From the NCBI GenBank assembly GCA_029204045.2, contig JAQNDB010000164.1:58575-122574 (forward strand): 64,000 nt of DNA. Direction: 5' to 3'. Shown here piece by piece: positions 44,110 through 53,725 of this stretch; the stretch's first letter is position 1; every line of letters starts with the position of its first letter. A program made the position numbers and the translations under genes. This DNA comes from Tillandsia leiboldiana. Lineage: Eukaryota > Streptophyta > Magnoliopsida > Poales > Bromeliaceae. The notes beneath the pieces are model-generated. The model was not told where the DNA came from, searched no databases, and was given only the letters and a program-made list of their open reading frames with translations.

Positions 44110-45386
44110 CTTCTTGGGTCACATTGTGTTAGCCATAGGGGCGGTGGTGGAAATCCGGCCAATATGGATACCATTTGGGAATTGGCCGAGGTCGACAATT
44201 ATGGTCAAGGTAAGGGGCTTGTTGGACTAGGCAGTGCCAGGAGAGCTTGGCAATCGGATGATGAGACTGGTACCAGCGCCAATGCTAGCATTTCCAGTTT
44301 TGGGAGAGAGATCTGCTAGTTTTAGTGATGCCTTCTATTGTGGCTGTAGAGTTACCGTGGGTTGATTTTCGGTCCACACTTCATTAGTCCAACCCTATGA
44401 GTATTGAGGCAGGACGAACAACTATTTTGTAGGCAGCTTGGATCCCACAGATGAGCCTTTCAGTACGCCTATGATTTCCGGCTTTGATTGATATACCTGG
44501 GCGTAGGCCATGCCTGCTTGGCCATCAGTCCTGATTACTCAGCATTTCTGTTCTATACTATATGATAGATTAAGATTTCAGCTTCAGTCTGCAGTTTATA
44601 CCATGCGGCATCAGTGGAGCCTACAGCTTTCAGCATCTTGGGTGGGATTTACGCGGATTGTCGTTGTTGGTTCGGATTTTTGACCGCGAGTTTGGGCATC
44701 ATCATTATGATCGCCTTTTTAGCCAGTTTTCAGTCCCGTTCACTGACGGTTTGGTCCCCGTAAGGGTGTCCTTTATTAGTTGAGAGATCGACTTCGACCC
44801 GTGGGTCCGTTGGGGTTATGTTGGCACGTTGAGTGACCAACTGTGGCATGAGATTGTGTCTCTTGAGGATCCCTTTTGAGGGTAGCCCGCGGTTGAGTAG
44901 TCCACTCGGGTGATTTTGGATCGGGAAGTAACCGAGTGAAGACCCCAGCTTATTGGATGAATGTGTGGGTACGCTTCGGGTCGCCTTGTTGAGATTGGCA
45001 CCAGGATGTGGTATGGTGCGTGTTGCACTGGCAGTTATCTTGTTTCCCCCAACTTTTGATGGAACCCTTGTTGTGTTTCATGTCTCAGCTCAGGAAGGTT
45101 ATGTTTTTGGATCCCTCGCCCGTGATTGACTCGCCCCATTTGAGATCTAGGAATGTTTGGAGTACGAGGGACGCCCGTTGCGAATTCTGGCTCGTGAGAT
45201 TAGAGGTTGCGCAATCGGGCTATGCCGTACTGGTTGTCGTTGTTGTCGTTGTTGAGGAGTGATCACGGGGAGTTAGTAGCAATTTGGAGCTGGAGATGAC
45301 GATGTTGAGTACTTACCCTTGGTGTTTGTGACTCCTGGTGGAATTGAGCTAGTTTCGAGGATGAAACTTTCTTTAGTGGGGGAGGA
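44110..45386 (+). pseudogene. N1 degenerate pol end and polypurine tract
   Basis: The RT of N1 resumes with FLGHIVL at 44111. Further on, the sequence is too decayed for RNase H and the integrase core to be placed with confidence. At about 45078-45140 a frame reads CFMSQLRKVMFLDPSPVID, comparable to HVSMLRKYLSDPSHVLD of the integrase C-terminus in N4. The chromodomain-like tail is represented near 45255-45330. GTTTCGAGGATGAAAC and the polypurine tract AGTGGGGGAGGA (45375-45386) close the internal region. Confidence 0.65.
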
Positions 45387-48300
45387 TGTGAGGACCTAGT
45401 TCCCCACGACGAGATTACTGGTTGACCAGCAGCACCTGTAGGCCTATGTGGCGTGTCAGTGGCGTTTGTGCACCAATTGGACACCAGTGATGGACTCAGT
45501 GTGTTTAATGGATCACGAGAGTAGTCAGATGACTCCGTCGAATGCTTAGAAGTGGTTTTGCGCGCAATGGATATTAAAATTGGGCTCAGCGCAAAGTTTG
45601 GACAAAAGAACATCTTTTCGGATGCCTTCGGCAATTTTTAGAGTTGGAATTTGGCAAAAGGGACTTCGGATTTGGATTCAGCGCGCGAAAACGATGAAGA
45701 TGGACTATTCACTTGCATTTTTCGGAGCCCGGATGACGCGCACAATTTTCGAGGCATCTTGTCACTGTTCCTGCGGCTGGGGCAGCGCCGGCGGCGGCGG
45801 CTAGCGGCGGAGCGCGGCGGCGGGCTGAGGCGCAACCGCTCGGTCCACCGCGGAAGCGTGCACCCGGGCGCGGGACACGTGGCGGCTCCCGGTTGGCCGG
45901 CGCAGCAGGCGCGATCCACGGGAAAAGCGCGGGTGTACGGTGGACCGGAGGGTGGACGCGTGGCAGCATGTGGTTGGTGCGGTGTGGTGCACTCGGTGCA
46001 CCGAGCTGGTGTAGCGGCCTCGGGGCGCGTGCCTGGCAGAGGCGCAGACCCGCGCGGGCCCTGGCGCGGTGTCAGCAGGGGCAGGCCACGTGTCGGCCTC
46101 CCATACGCGGGTCAGCGCGACGCGACGTGACACTGTGGCCGGCGTCAGCGCGGGGCGCTAGTGCGGTCCACGTGGCAGCCTCTGATTGGCTGCCACTGGT
46201 CGGTGGTCGCGGTGCACGGGTCCAGGGACACGTGTCATCCCCTGGTTGGCCGAGCGAAGGTGACGTGGCGCCTCGCTGGCGGCGTGGACGCGTGGACCGT
46301 GGGGGCTGGTTACTGTAGCAGCCCGAAAACCAGTTTCGGGCGCCCGGAAGTTGCTCCCGAAAGTGGGTTTTTGGCCTATAAAGGCCCGAATCGCCCCATT
46401 TCTTCTCTTTTCTCCTTTTTGCTCGCATAGAGAGGCTAAGGGGAGGGAGAGGGCGATTCGTGTGGGGGGGGTTTTCGTGGGTGCGCGAGCGCGCCGTTGA
46501 CCCCGTGGAGCGCACAAGGTGTTCCAAGGAGCCGGTTTGACGCGTTGGACGGCGCGACGAGTCGAGGTAGGTCCCGTTTGTTGTTTTGCGGTATTTTTGG
46601 CACAGTTTTGAGTTTTCCTTTTTGGATTTTGGATTTGACCCCACGACCTCATGCGTGTTCGGGACCGTGTTTTACTGTGCCGTTTTACTGCGCGGACTGT
46701 TGCTGGCGTTTTGGACGCACCTCAATTTGCATGCAACCTTAAGGGAAGCTTGCACCGTTTTGCGTGCAGATTCGAGGTACGTGCTCCGTTTCGCGTGCAG
46801 GTCGTGTTGGCGCGCACTGTTTTGCGTGCGGGTTTTAATGGCGTGCATCGTTTTGCGTGCAGGTTTGGTGGCCGTGCATCGTTTTGCGCGCGAACTCTTA
46901 AAGTGTGCACCGTTTTGCGTGCAACTTGTTGTACGAACTCGGATTGAGGCGTGCCTTTACACTCTTTGGATCTACGCGTCGCAAGGATTACAGTAGTGTT
47001 TTCAGGGAATTTTCTGAGATTCGCCCAAAGGTATACTTCTTTCCCCTTTACTGTGCAGAGTATTACAGTTGTGTTTGTTGTGGACTTTCGCGCTCACCGC
47101 GTTGTGGAATTTGTAACTCGGCCACCGGGACTCGGATTTTGACGTGCAGATACTCGTTTCGAAGGGCTCGACGCGATGGTCGCGACTGTATTTTTGTTGG
47201 ATTTTTCAGAGTCCGTTCTGCAGGAGGGTTCGCGAGTATTTTTGGAACACTGCTAGGAGCCGAGGTCTGCGCGACATGTACTGTGGATACGGGTTCAGCG
47301 GATTGTGCGTGCAAGTGGCCACGCTCTTCACTGACCCCAGGTTTGCCTTGGATTTAGCACTTCAGGTGGGTAGGCTTAATTTGGTAACTGTATAAGGTTC
47401 TTACATTAGGGTGAATGTAAGTACACTTGTGGGGATGTCACCCTTCTATGACTGATAGCAGGCATATTCGAAGTACAACCAATATGAGCGAGAGGTAAGC
47501 AAGGAATGGCCTACTTGGGTAAGATTGGTATACCATAGTAGGAATACTTTAGCATGCATCGCTAATATATGTTTCACCCACTTTTATCGTTTCTGAGGAC
47601 AAAAGCATGCTTGTATGGACATGTAGTTAGGCCATCTTTTACTGCTACACTACTTATTGGAACCTGACTTAGGAGAAACCATGCTTTTCCTTTCTCCTTC
47701 ATTGTTAGTCAAGTGGTCAGTGTTGCTCGGGTTCGAGCAGGGGTCTGGGTAGTGTAGTCGAGACTTGGTGTCTGGGACAGGTTGGATTAGTTGTGGGGCT
47801 TTGCGGCAACCGCGGATATTGGGCGGTTGACCGGATATTTATTTATGCATCAGATTGGGTATCTGAATTCTCTAGTGGACAGAGTTTCCCACTATTTGAG
47901 TACTTTTGCTTCTGATTAAGGACCGAGGCTTTCTTAGTGGTTGGGCTTTCCCACTTTGATCATAGTCATGATCTAGTCCTGCTATATAGAGATACTTGTG
48001 ATACTGATGACAGAGATACTTTACTCGTGTGGGTCGCTCCCCTCGAGCGCCACTCCGGAGTAGGCTTTAGACCGTGTTAGGTTCCGGTCAGACCGTGTTG
48101 GGTTCCGGTCATTTGGACAGTGGAGATACTGAGTTTGTGAGATTGTTGACAGAGCAGGCAGTACCGGGTTTTATACCGGTTCGTTTGATTGGGTTTATTT
48201 CGGTCAGATACTTTTATTGTTGCACTCGTGCCCGGGGGCTGAGTGAGGTCTAGTAGCTGCGTTTAGACCAGTGCTAGTGTCGTTGGGAGCCGTTCGGTTT

Positions 48301-49268
48301 GACGGTGGTCCCGTGTCGTTGTGAGTACCTTGACCGTTATGTGAGAGGTTGAGCATCATGATTCTATCCGTTCTGAGAGGGAGCGTGGATTTTGACTATA
48401 GCCTGTATGAGCCACTACTCGATAGCGAGTTAGTCCATTTGGACACCCTACGTAATTCCTTCCCGGCAGTGGGAGGTGGTCGTAGGTGGGGCGCAGGTTT
48501 GACTGGACCAGATGTGGCAGTCAGCTCGATTGGGTCGATTGTGCACTTCATGTGCTAGTGGTTGCATACCATACTTTGTTTCTCCCCTCTTGAGCATTTA
48601 GATGGAGGCTTGGTAGCTGTTAGGTGACATCAGCATTCTTGTTCAGTTCCCACTTCTTTGGTTATATTATGTTTCTTGAGGACTTAGTGGGCAGACCGTC
48701 GGGTCTGGCGGTGGTACCCACTGAGAACTCCCTTTTTGGTGTAGTTCTCACACCATTTGGGGGTTTTCCCCCTCATTTTTCCTTACTCTCCTTTGTTTTG
48801 CAGAGTCTTAGCGGGTGTTGCTGATTCTGCGGTTGTTGATCGAGGCAAGGGAGTCGCGTGCTAGATCCCTACCCGTCGTTGGAGAGTAGCGGTACCCCCT
48901 TCAGAGGAGATCTTCATTAGATTGGTTATTTTATTTTCCTCTTTTGAGAGACTGATGTAGTGAGGATATGATATGTATTGAGAGCCTGTACACTGATGTA
49001 TTTATTGGAGATATCTCCCTGTTGAGTTTTGAGCTTTGTTTATGAGGATATTGTATCATTATCATTTTTGGGAGATGGACATTATTGTATTATTTCCAGT
49101 TGTACAGTGGTTGATTTTAGTTATACAGCAGATTTTCCTTTATAGCTTTGATATCTGTTAGATGTAGTACTTTTATTGCAGGTAGGACGCTTCGCCTATG
49201 CGGGGTTTGGCATAGGTGGCGGATCTATTGACGAGCCCGGGTCGCAGTTTCGACCCCGGGGCGTGACA
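45387..49268 (+). repeat. N1 3' LTR (3882 bp, complete)
   Basis: It starts TGTGAGGACC right after the polypurine tract and ends GACCCCGGGGCGTGACA. The U3 (45870-46270) carries CACGTGGC and CACGTG words at 45876, 46087, 46169 and 46229. The TATA box is intact at 46377. Downstream are the CGTTTTGCGTGC array, a twin stem-loop near 48687-48752, and the terminal stem-loop at 49195-49216. The flanking bases AGCAT cannot be matched on the left because the 5' LTR is truncated. Confidence 0.88.
46377..46384 (+). promoter_or_regulatory. N1 3' LTR TATA box
   Basis: TATAAAGG in TTGGCCTATAAAGGCCC, about 990 bp into the LTR. The 5' LTR has TAAAAAGG at the matching place (9911), which breaks the box in the copy that would transcribe the element. 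Confidence 0.6.
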
Positions 49269-50120
49269 AGCATGATGGTTATATCTATGCAGAACTTTTA
49301 CCTCGTACACATGTGGGACTATTAGTTGTTATACTCCTTTCTAATTGCATGAGGTCAATTACATGCTTGTATGGACATCTAGATAGGCCATCTTTTATCG
49401 CTACACTTTCATGCTGGAACTTGACTTAGGAGAAACCTTGTTTGCTTCTTTCCTTGTTTGTTTCTTTCTCCTTTTCGTTAGTCAGGTGGTTCATGTTGCT
49501 CGGGTTTGAGCAGGGGTTTGGGTTAGTGTAGCCGGGGCCTGGATTGTGGATTGTGGGTTTTGCGGCAACCGCGGATATTGGGCGGTTGACCGGATGTCGG
49601 TTATAGGACATCGGTGGTAGGACAAGATTATGGACTAGAGGGCTTTGTGGCAACCGCGGATTTTGGGCGGTTGACCGGAGGTCAGGGGTTGGACTTGATG
49701 TAGTCGGTAGAGTTGCGGCTACCGCGGATAGTAGGCGGTTGACCGGATACATATTGTTTTACCCGATTTTGGATTGGGGGATTATAGCGGCTACCGCGGA
49801 TAGTAGGCGGTTGACCGGATGTCGGATGTGGGACATGATTGTGATTATGGGTTATTTCGGCGACCGCGGATATTGGGCGGTTGACCGAAGGTCGGTTGTG
49901 AGACCTGGTTGTGGATTGTGAGGTATTGGGGCGATCGCGGATTTTGGGCGATTGACCGGATGTTCATTTGTGCATCAGATTGGGGATCAGTTTCTTTTAG
50001 TGGAGGGGTGTGTTCCACTGGGGCTTTATAGTTGTGATCCAGTCCTGCTTTTGATACTATCACACCGGCGCGGTTATTGCCCGGTGATGCTTTCCTCGTG
50101 TGGGTCGCTCCCCTCAAGTT
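49269..50120 (+). repeat. Old group II LTR (host of N1 and copia), left part
   Basis: Bases 49360-49440 resemble 11160-11250 of the N1 LTR (CTTGTATGGACAT, AGGCCATCTTTTA, TTGACTTAGGAGAAACC), so this is part of a related LTR. It contains six copies of a unit built on ACCGCGGAT...GGGCGGTTGACCGG. It runs to GGGTCGCTCCCCTC and the duplicated AAGTT, where the copia element enters, and continues at 61854. Confidence 0.65.
49553..49965 (+). repeat. Six-copy repeat of ACCGCGGAT...GCGGTTGACCGG
   Basis: Copies start near 49560, 49640, 49710, 49785, 49855 and 49928 with spacing of about 70-80 bp. The N1 LTR has the unit only once (11355-11390). CAACCGC and GCGGTTG within each unit can pair as a 7 bp stem, and the variant CTACCGC lowers that pairing in two copies. 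Confidence 0.8.
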
Positions 50121-50348
50121 TGTTACGGAATTTGAGTTGGCGTAGTTTCGTGAAAGTCTCAAGTCTTGAAGATTGAAGGTGAAGAAAGTTGGATCATTTA
50201 ACTCAATCTCAAGAAAGAAGAATTCAAAAGGATCAGGTATGTTTAACTAAAGAATTTGTGTGATCCGAATACTTCTTGTAGTGTAGAAACACTTGGAAGA
50301 ATCTTTCATTGCATAAAAATCAAAAACTGGACTTGGGACATGTTCAGG

Positions 50349-50628
50349 ATCCGGATCAGGTTGTTCGATCCGGATCCCGAAGGTGGTTCGTTCATACATC
50401 GTCGCAATCCGGATCGTAGTCTCTTGATCCGGATCCCGAACGTTGAGTTTACCATCTACCTTGAACGATCCGGATCTTGCTTCGCAATCCGGATCCCGAA
50501 CGTTGATGTTTGGTAAACTGTATGAACGATCCGGATCGTAGTCACATGATCCGGATCCCGAACCTTCGTTTTTCTGGAATTGGCTGTTTCGTTATGACGA
50601 TCCGGATCCTAGTTATCACGATCCGGAT
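50349..50628 (+). promoter_or_regulatory. Five ordered pairs of ATCCGGAT upstream of TATA
   Basis: The palindrome ATCCGGAT starts at 50349, 50368, 50407, 50427, 50468, 50487, 50529, 50549, 50600 and 50621. The two members of each pair are 19-21 bp apart, and pairs repeat every 58-71 bp. The second member is usually followed by CCCGAACG or a variant. The TATA box follows 67 bp later. The layout suggests an enhancer bound by a dimeric factor. The 3' LTR has the same array at about 60747-61027. Confidence 0.75.
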
Positions 50629-50694
50629 CGCCGTCCGTAAAAATCCAGAAATGGTTTGTTTTTGATTCTTATCTCCTTCCTAGGGTTTCTAACC

Positions 50695-50702
50695 TATAAA
50701 TA
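50695..50702 (+). promoter_or_regulatory. Copia LTR TATA box
   Basis: TATAAATA in AACCTATAAATACACCC. The same box is at 61092-61099 in the 3' LTR. Transcription would start about 30 bp downstream, placing the hairpin array in the RNA leader. Confidence 0.75.
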
Positions 50703-50976
50703 CACCCTATGTCTTTCTTTCTAGGGAATCCACATAGCCGTCATTTTCTTGTATCATCTTATACGGCTATAGATCCACATATAGAGAAGAAAGGAAATCA
50801 TTAGAGAATACTCTATGTTTCTTCATCTATATTGATTAGTTTGATTCTAGGTTTTCATACTCACATCTTGAGTTGAATCAAACTAATGAATACTTAGATG
50901 GTATTTCCGATCTATCTTTGATCTAAGTATTCGGCGGATCATCACCACCCAAAAACAACGATTTTCCCCAAAAATC

Positions 50977-51157
50977 GGCGCGTGGATTCGCGTGTCCTTG
51001 TGGATTCAAGGTTCAATCGCTCTCGTGGATTCGGAGCGAGGCACGTTCGTGGATTCGAACGGTGCTATTGGGTGAAGACCGTGGATTCGGTCGGACGTCG
51101 TGGATTCGACGTTGGACGCCGTGGATTCGGCGTTGGGCGCAGATCGTGGATTCGAGA
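50977..51157 (+). repeat. Array of eight hairpins with constant TGGATT loop
   Basis: TGGATT starts at 50983, 51001, 51026, 51050, 51082, 51101, 51122 and 51147. Flanking bases pair in nearly every copy but differ between copies: CCTTG/CAAGG, GTTCG/CGAAC, GACCG/CGGTC, ACGTCG/CGACGT, ACGCCG/CGGCGT. The closing pair is always G-C. The 3' LTR repeats the array at 61373-61556, where the fourth stem extends to eight pairs (CACGTTCG/CGAACGTG). Being downstream of the TATA box and upstream of the primer site, it lies in the RNA leader. Confidence 0.8.
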
Positions 51158-51456
51158 AGCGTCGGAGCGAGCGGAGAAGATCCTCTAGGAGCGTATGGAA
51201 AAGGTTGAGTCGTAAGTGTGTACGGTAAATCACCTTGTACGTGTTTTAATTCTAGTGGATTTCTGCCGTGTTATCGGTCCCGTGGTTTTTTACTCCGGTG
51301 ATGGAGTTTTCCACGTAAAAATCTTGCGTGTTATTTTATTTTCCGCATTGGGTTTTATCGCAACGATTTTTGGAGTGTTTATACGTTTACACCTATTCAC
51401 CCCCCTCTAGGTGTTTCTTCCCCTATTTAGATCCGTATTATATACGACCCAACAAG

Positions 51457-51468
51457 TGGTATCAGAGC
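51457..51468 (+). other. Copia primer binding site (tRNA-iMet)
   Basis: TGGTATCAGAGC begins two bases after the LTR end AACA, matching the complement of initiator tRNA-Met perfectly. The gag ATG follows only 20 bp later. Confidence 0.88.
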
Positions 51469-51487
51469 GGGAATAGGGTTGTGAACA

Positions 51488-53725
51488 ATGGTTGAAGGTG
51501 GAAACATCAATCGACCCCCTTTCTTTGATGGAACAAATTATGCGTACTGGAAAGTACGGATGAAAGCCTTTTTATCTTCCATCGACGAAAGGGTGTGGCA
51601 TTCAATTGAATCAGGATGGTCTAATCCAACTGAACTTATCTCTGATGTTCACACCTTAAAACCTAGGTCGAAATGGACCAAGGAAGAGTTTGAGTTATCT
51701 TCTTACAATGGCAAGGGAATTAATGCTATTTTTAATGCCTTATCTCAAACTGAATTCTCTCGCGTCTCGGCATGTGAGACTGCGAAAGAAATCTGGGATG
51801 TTCTCCAGGTTACACATGAGGGAACTAACCTCGTGAAGATTCAGAAACTGCAGATGCTTACGAGCAAGTTTGACTCCATCTTGATGGCAGAAAATGAATC
51901 TTTCACGGACTACTATACACGATTGCAAGACATCGTAAACTCATGTGCTAATCTGGGAGAGAAGATTCCAGAATTTAAGATTGTAAGAAAAATCTTAAGA
52001 ACTCTTCCTGAACGATTTCGCCCAAAGGTTACTGCCATTGAAACTATTAAACACCCGGACGAAATACGTGTAGAAGAATTAGTTGGTTCATTACAAACTT
52101 ATGAAATGACTTTTAATACTAACAATTCTTCTGGAAAAGCATCCACTTTTAAGTCTTCAGGTTATGCGTTGAAAACAACTAAGGAAGAAGACGCGGATAC
52201 ATCCTCCTCGGACGATGACGAGAACCTTTCTATGGAGGAATTTGAGAAGCAGCTCGCTCTCTTGACGAGGAATTTTCGCCGTAACTTTCGAAGGGGTAAT
52301 TCAAGCAAATCTCCATCCTTCGGAAAGTGGAACAAAGGCAAGGGTACTCCAAGTCACAAGTCAAGAAAGCAGGAGAACTTCTCAAAGGATAAGAAAAGTT
52401 CAGAAGGACAACTGCAATGCTTCAAATGTCGAGGCTACGGCCACATTGCAACGGAATGTCCTAACAAGTATCCGGCAAAGAAGAAGGCGATGCAAGTCGT
52501 CACTTGGGATGACAACTCAACGTCAAATGAGTCGTCTTCAAGTGATGAAGAAAAGAGCTCCACCGCATTCCACGCGTCCACATCTTCACCATTCATGTGC
52601 TTTATGGCAAATACATCTGAGTCGTTGTCCAACTCCACTGTTGAAAAGAACGCAACGGACAACGAATCGGATGATTCGGAAGGTGAAGATTTTGCTCTAG
52701 CCTACCACAGACTTTTGAGGGACTCAAGGAAAGTGGCTAAGCAAAACAAGAGTTTGAGAGGGAGATTGCATGATCTCGAAGAAGAAGCAAAAAGAGCGAC
52801 TTCTCTCTCAAACGCTCTTGAAGTGGAAAGGGAAAACCTGATAAAAGAAAATGCTTCCCTTCAAGAGTCCAATGAGCAACTTGAGAAGGAACATACAAAT
52901 CTGGTGGATAACGCGAATCACTTCTCAAAGCTCTACAACGAGGCTCGACAGGATAACCTGGAAATGACAAAGACCATTTTCCAACTCAAGAATGACTTAC
53001 AGCGATTCTCTTCAGGAAGGAGTAAGTTGGATAGACTTCTTGGTCTTGGTCAATCAAATAGGTTCGGCCTCGGATACACTCAAACTGGAAACAGTCCAAG
53101 TTTGAGTGGGACAGTTTTAGTGCCTCAGTCGGTATCTCCTCCTCCGACACCGGAATTCAAGACAAACAACGACAACAAACCTACTTCATCCTCTTTGGGA
53201 TCGTCAAGATATAAGGTATGTTTTCGTTGTGGTGTTTCAGGGCACATAAGAAGATATTGCAAGACGGGAGTCGAACGCTCATCTCAAGCACCTCTTGCAT
53301 CAACTACCAAAAAGGCTCCTTTCCGGAAATCAAAGCAAAACTTTTCAAATGAAAAGAGACTTGGTAGTTCACCGCACAAGACGACTTCATCAAGGAGCAA
53401 CAATCGTTTTAACAAGACGCTTTCACCTAGGCACAAAACTTCACGACCATTACAGACGCATTCCAAAAAGGTTTGGGTGCGCAAAGGTGAAATTTTCCCT
53501 TGTCTTGTTTCCAATATTTCCTTGCATGCATATGATAGCTCGTCTTGGTATCTGGATAGCGGGTGTTCCCGTCACATGACCGGTGACAAAAATAGTTTTC
53601 AAAATCTTGAGAAAATCTCCGGAGGACACGTTGTTTTCGGAGACGGTCGATCTTCCAAAATTGTTGGAAAAGGGACGGTAGCTATTCCAGATGGCCCGAT
53701 TTTGAAAAAACGTCTTATTTGTTGA
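51488..53725 (+). CDS. Copia gag and protease (frame ends at a frameshift)
   Basis: The 745-codon frame starts at the first ATG after the primer site. Residues 1-200 form the copia gag core (RPPFFDGTNYAYWKVRM, ETAKEIWDVLQVTHEG). A zinc knuckle CFKCRGYGHIATEC is at about 310. Residues 415-510 are a long heptad-rich coiled coil, as in SIRE gag. A second knuckle CFRCGVSGHIRRYC is at about 577. The aspartic protease begins at about 685 (WYLDSGCSRHMTG, catalytic D in DSG). At 53705-53710 a run of six A appears to have gained one base, so the frame stops 13 bp later instead of continuing into integrase. No designed-looking slippery site is seen, so I read this as a mutation. Confidence 0.92.
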   Translation: MVEGGNINRPPFFDGTNYAYWKVRMKAFLSSIDERVWHSIESGWSNPTELISDVHTLKPRSKWTKEEFELSSYNGKGINAIFNALSQTEFSRVSACETAKEIWDVLQVTHEGTNLVKIQKLQMLTSKFDSILMAENESFTDYYTRLQDIVNSCANLGEKIPEFKIVRKILRTLPERFRPKVTAIETIKHPDEIRVEELVGSLQTYEMTFNTNNSSGKASTFKSSGYALKTTKEEDADTSSSDDDENLSMEEFEKQLALLTRNFRRNFRRGNSSKSPSFGKWNKGKGTPSHKSRKQENFSKDKKSSEGQLQCFKCRGYGHIATECPNKYPAKKKAMQVVTWDDNSTSNESSSSDEEKSSTAFHASTSSPFMCFMANTSESLSNSTVEKNATDNESDDSEGEDFALAYHRLLRDSRKVAKQNKSLRGRLHDLEEEAKRATSLSNALEVERENLIKENASLQESNEQLEKEHTNLVDNANHFSKLYNEARQDNLEMTKTIFQLKNDLQRFSSGRSKLDRLLGLGQSNRFGLGYTQTGNSPSLSGTVLVPQSVSPPPTPEFKTNNDNKPTSSSLGSSRYKVCFRCGVSGHIRRYCKTGVERSSQAPLASTTKKAPFRKSKQNFSNEKRLGSSPHKTTSSRSNNRFNKTLSPRHKTSRPLQTHSKKVWVRKGEIFPCLVSNISLHAYDSSSWYLDSGCSRHMTGDKNSFQNLEKISGGHVVFGDGRSSKIVGKGTVAIPDGPILKKRLIC

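Larger units (their letters stand above)
9457..49268 (+). mobile_element. N1: outermost group II gypsy element of the nest (degenerate)
   Basis: The 5' LTR is 9457-12821 (its first roughly 560 bp are missing), the internal region is 12822-15222 plus 44110-45386, and the 3' LTR is 45387-49268. The primer site 12829-12840 and polypurine tract 45375-45386 are in place. About 3.7 kb of internal DNA keeps recognisable but broken gag, protease, RT and integrase tail. Insertion of N2 in the RT region splits it. Because the 5' end is truncated at 9457, no target duplication can be seen. Very long LTRs around a decayed interior resemble a LARD-type non-autonomous element. Confidence 0.8.
50121..51454 (+). 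repeat. Copia 5' LTR (1334 bp)
   Basis: In order it holds the paired ATCCGGAT array (50349-50628), the TATA box (50695), a transcribed leader with a TGGATT-loop hairpin array (50977-51157), and the end before the primer site. It matches 60520-61848 with a few single-base changes and small indels. Confidence 0.93.

Noticed and set aside
49553..49965. CRISPR-like array of spaced repeats
   Set aside because: Repeats are imperfect, spacers are related to one another, and the context is a plant retrotransposon LTR.
53705..53725. Programmed frameshift between copia protease and integrase
   Set aside because: The shift sits in a plain A6 run late in protease, with no convincing pseudoknot seen, and copia elements normally use one frame. 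A one-base insertion is simpler.
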